NCBI GenBank assembly: GCA_002452425.1
Contig: DKFQ01000009.1
Location: 1 to 6,407, forward strand
Length of the DNA: 6,407 nt
Direction: 5' to 3'
Source: Sulfurimonas sp. UBA6792
GTDB lineage: Bacteria; Campylobacterota; Campylobacteria; Campylobacterales; Sulfurimonadaceae
Shown: piece by piece, positions 5,767-6,407 of the stretch
How positions within the stretch are numbered: the first letter of the stretch is position 1
Layout: every line of letters begins with the position of its first letter
The notes under the pieces: generated by a model
The model's input: the letters and a program-made list of their open reading frames with translations, nothing else
Told to the model about the DNA's origin: nothing
The model's database searches: none
Translations under genes and position numbers: made by a program

Positions 5767-6407
5767 ATGAAATATATAACGCTTTTTTTCCTCTCTATCG
5801 CCACTCTCTTTGCCCATGAGCCGCTTGAAAAAGTCTCTCTACAACTCCAATGGCTAGACCAGTTTCAGTTTGCGGGCTACTATGTGGCAAAAGAGAAGGG
5901 TTTTTACAAAGATGCAGGTTTTGATGTTGAGATAAAAAAGCATGGCAGTGATGTCGATGTTGTAGAAGATGTTTTAAGCCAAAAAACGACGTACGGTATA
6001 GGGCGTTCAAGCCTTATCTGGTACTTTGCGCAGGGCAAAGAGATTTCGCTTCTAAGTGCGCTGTTTCAGTCCTCACCCATCACGCTCATCGCCCTTGAAT
6101 CATCTGAGATAAAAAGTATCAAAGATTTTGAACATAAAAAGATTATGATGACTGAAGATGCCATTGAGAGTGCGCCTGTATATGCGATGATAAAATCGGC
6201 GCAAGTAGATGAGAAGAAGATTGATTTTCAAAAACATACATTTAGCCTAGAGCGACTTACGGGTAAAGAGATTGATTTGTATGCGGGCTATAGCTCCAAT
6301 GAGCCTTTTTTGCTTCAAGAGAGAAACGTATCGTACCGCTGTTTTTCACCCAAAAAGAAGGGATTTGATTTTTACAGCGACATCCTCTTTACCTCGCAAA
6401 AAGAGGC
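5767..6407 (+). CDS. NMT1/THI5-like periplasmic substrate-binding domain protein, 3' end missing
   Basis: The frame is open from the ATG to the right edge (213 residues and a partial codon). Residues 1-16 (MKYITLFFLSIATLFA, then HEP) look like a signal peptide, so the next part is probably periplasmic. VSLQLQWLDQFQFAGYY (23-39) followed by KEKGFYKDAGFDVEI is the hallmark of the NMT1/THI5-like family of type 2 periplasmic binding folds. YGIGRSSLIWYFAQGKEISLL, then ALFQSSPITLIAL and IKDFEHKKIM, continue the same fold. Family members bind pyrimidine precursors of thiamin, sulfonates or other small molecules; the ligand cannot be read here. In Campylobacterota this domain often forms the sensor part of a histidine kinase or GGDEF protein, which would suit the lack of nearby ABC transporter genes, but the deciding part is outside the window. 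The start is 7 bases after the previous stop, with no good ribosome site. Confidence 0.88.
   Translation, partial: MKYITLFFLSIATLFAHEPLEKVSLQLQWLDQFQFAGYYVAKEKGFYKDAGFDVEIKKHGSDVDVVEDVLSQKTTYGIGRSSLIWYFAQGKEISLLSALFQSSPITLIALESSEIKSIKDFEHKKIMMTEDAIESAPVYAMIKSAQVDEKKIDFQKHTFSLERLTGKEIDLYAGYSSNEPFLLQERNVSYRCFSPKKKGFDFYSDILFTSQKE

Overview
The window looks like a chromosomal piece of a free-living member of the Campylobacterota (Epsilonproteobacteria), probably of the Sulfurimonas/Sulfuricurvum type. Three things suggest this: a very long FlgE hook protein with extra inserted domains, a sigma-54-type promoter written TTGGAAC...TGCT directly in front of that hook gene, and -10 boxes (TATAAT) without clear -35 boxes. 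The genus is an inference; no taxonomic marker is present. All complete genes lie on the + strand, and no stretch longer than 300 bases lacks a gene.

Region 1 (1-4047) is flagellar. A FlgE-family hook/basal-body protein, cut by the left edge, is followed 31 bp later by the full 926-residue hook protein FlgE. The two share the N- and C-terminal rod/hook domains. FlgE also carries a large central insertion containing three copies of a domain of roughly 70-80 residues that resembles the flagellin IN motif. A sigma-54 promoter candidate is embedded in the last codons of the first gene and would drive flgE separately.

Region 2 (4048-4188) is a 141-bp gap almost filled by a nested inverted repeat: a perfect 22-bp pair inside a perfect 12-bp pair. 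The left outer arm overlaps the purT -10 box and the right outer arm contains the purT Shine-Dalgarno sequence. This is the most unusual structure in the window. It could be a small mobile (MITE-like) element, a regulatory hairpin, or both.

Region 3 (4189-5759) holds purT, the formate-dependent GAR transformylase of purine synthesis, followed by a small YqaA/DedA-like membrane protein. The conserved N-terminus of the latter runs back to the purT stop codon, yet no ATG, GTG or TTG is available there.

Region 4 (5767-6407) is the start of a secreted or periplasm-facing NMT1/THI5-like substrate-binding domain protein, cut by the right edge. A TATAAT box directly in front of it would give a leaderless message.

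I did not find a defence system, CRISPR array, RNA gene or insertion sequence. The most interesting signals are regulatory: the promoter inside a coding tail, and the promoter/Shine-Dalgarno palindrome before purT.
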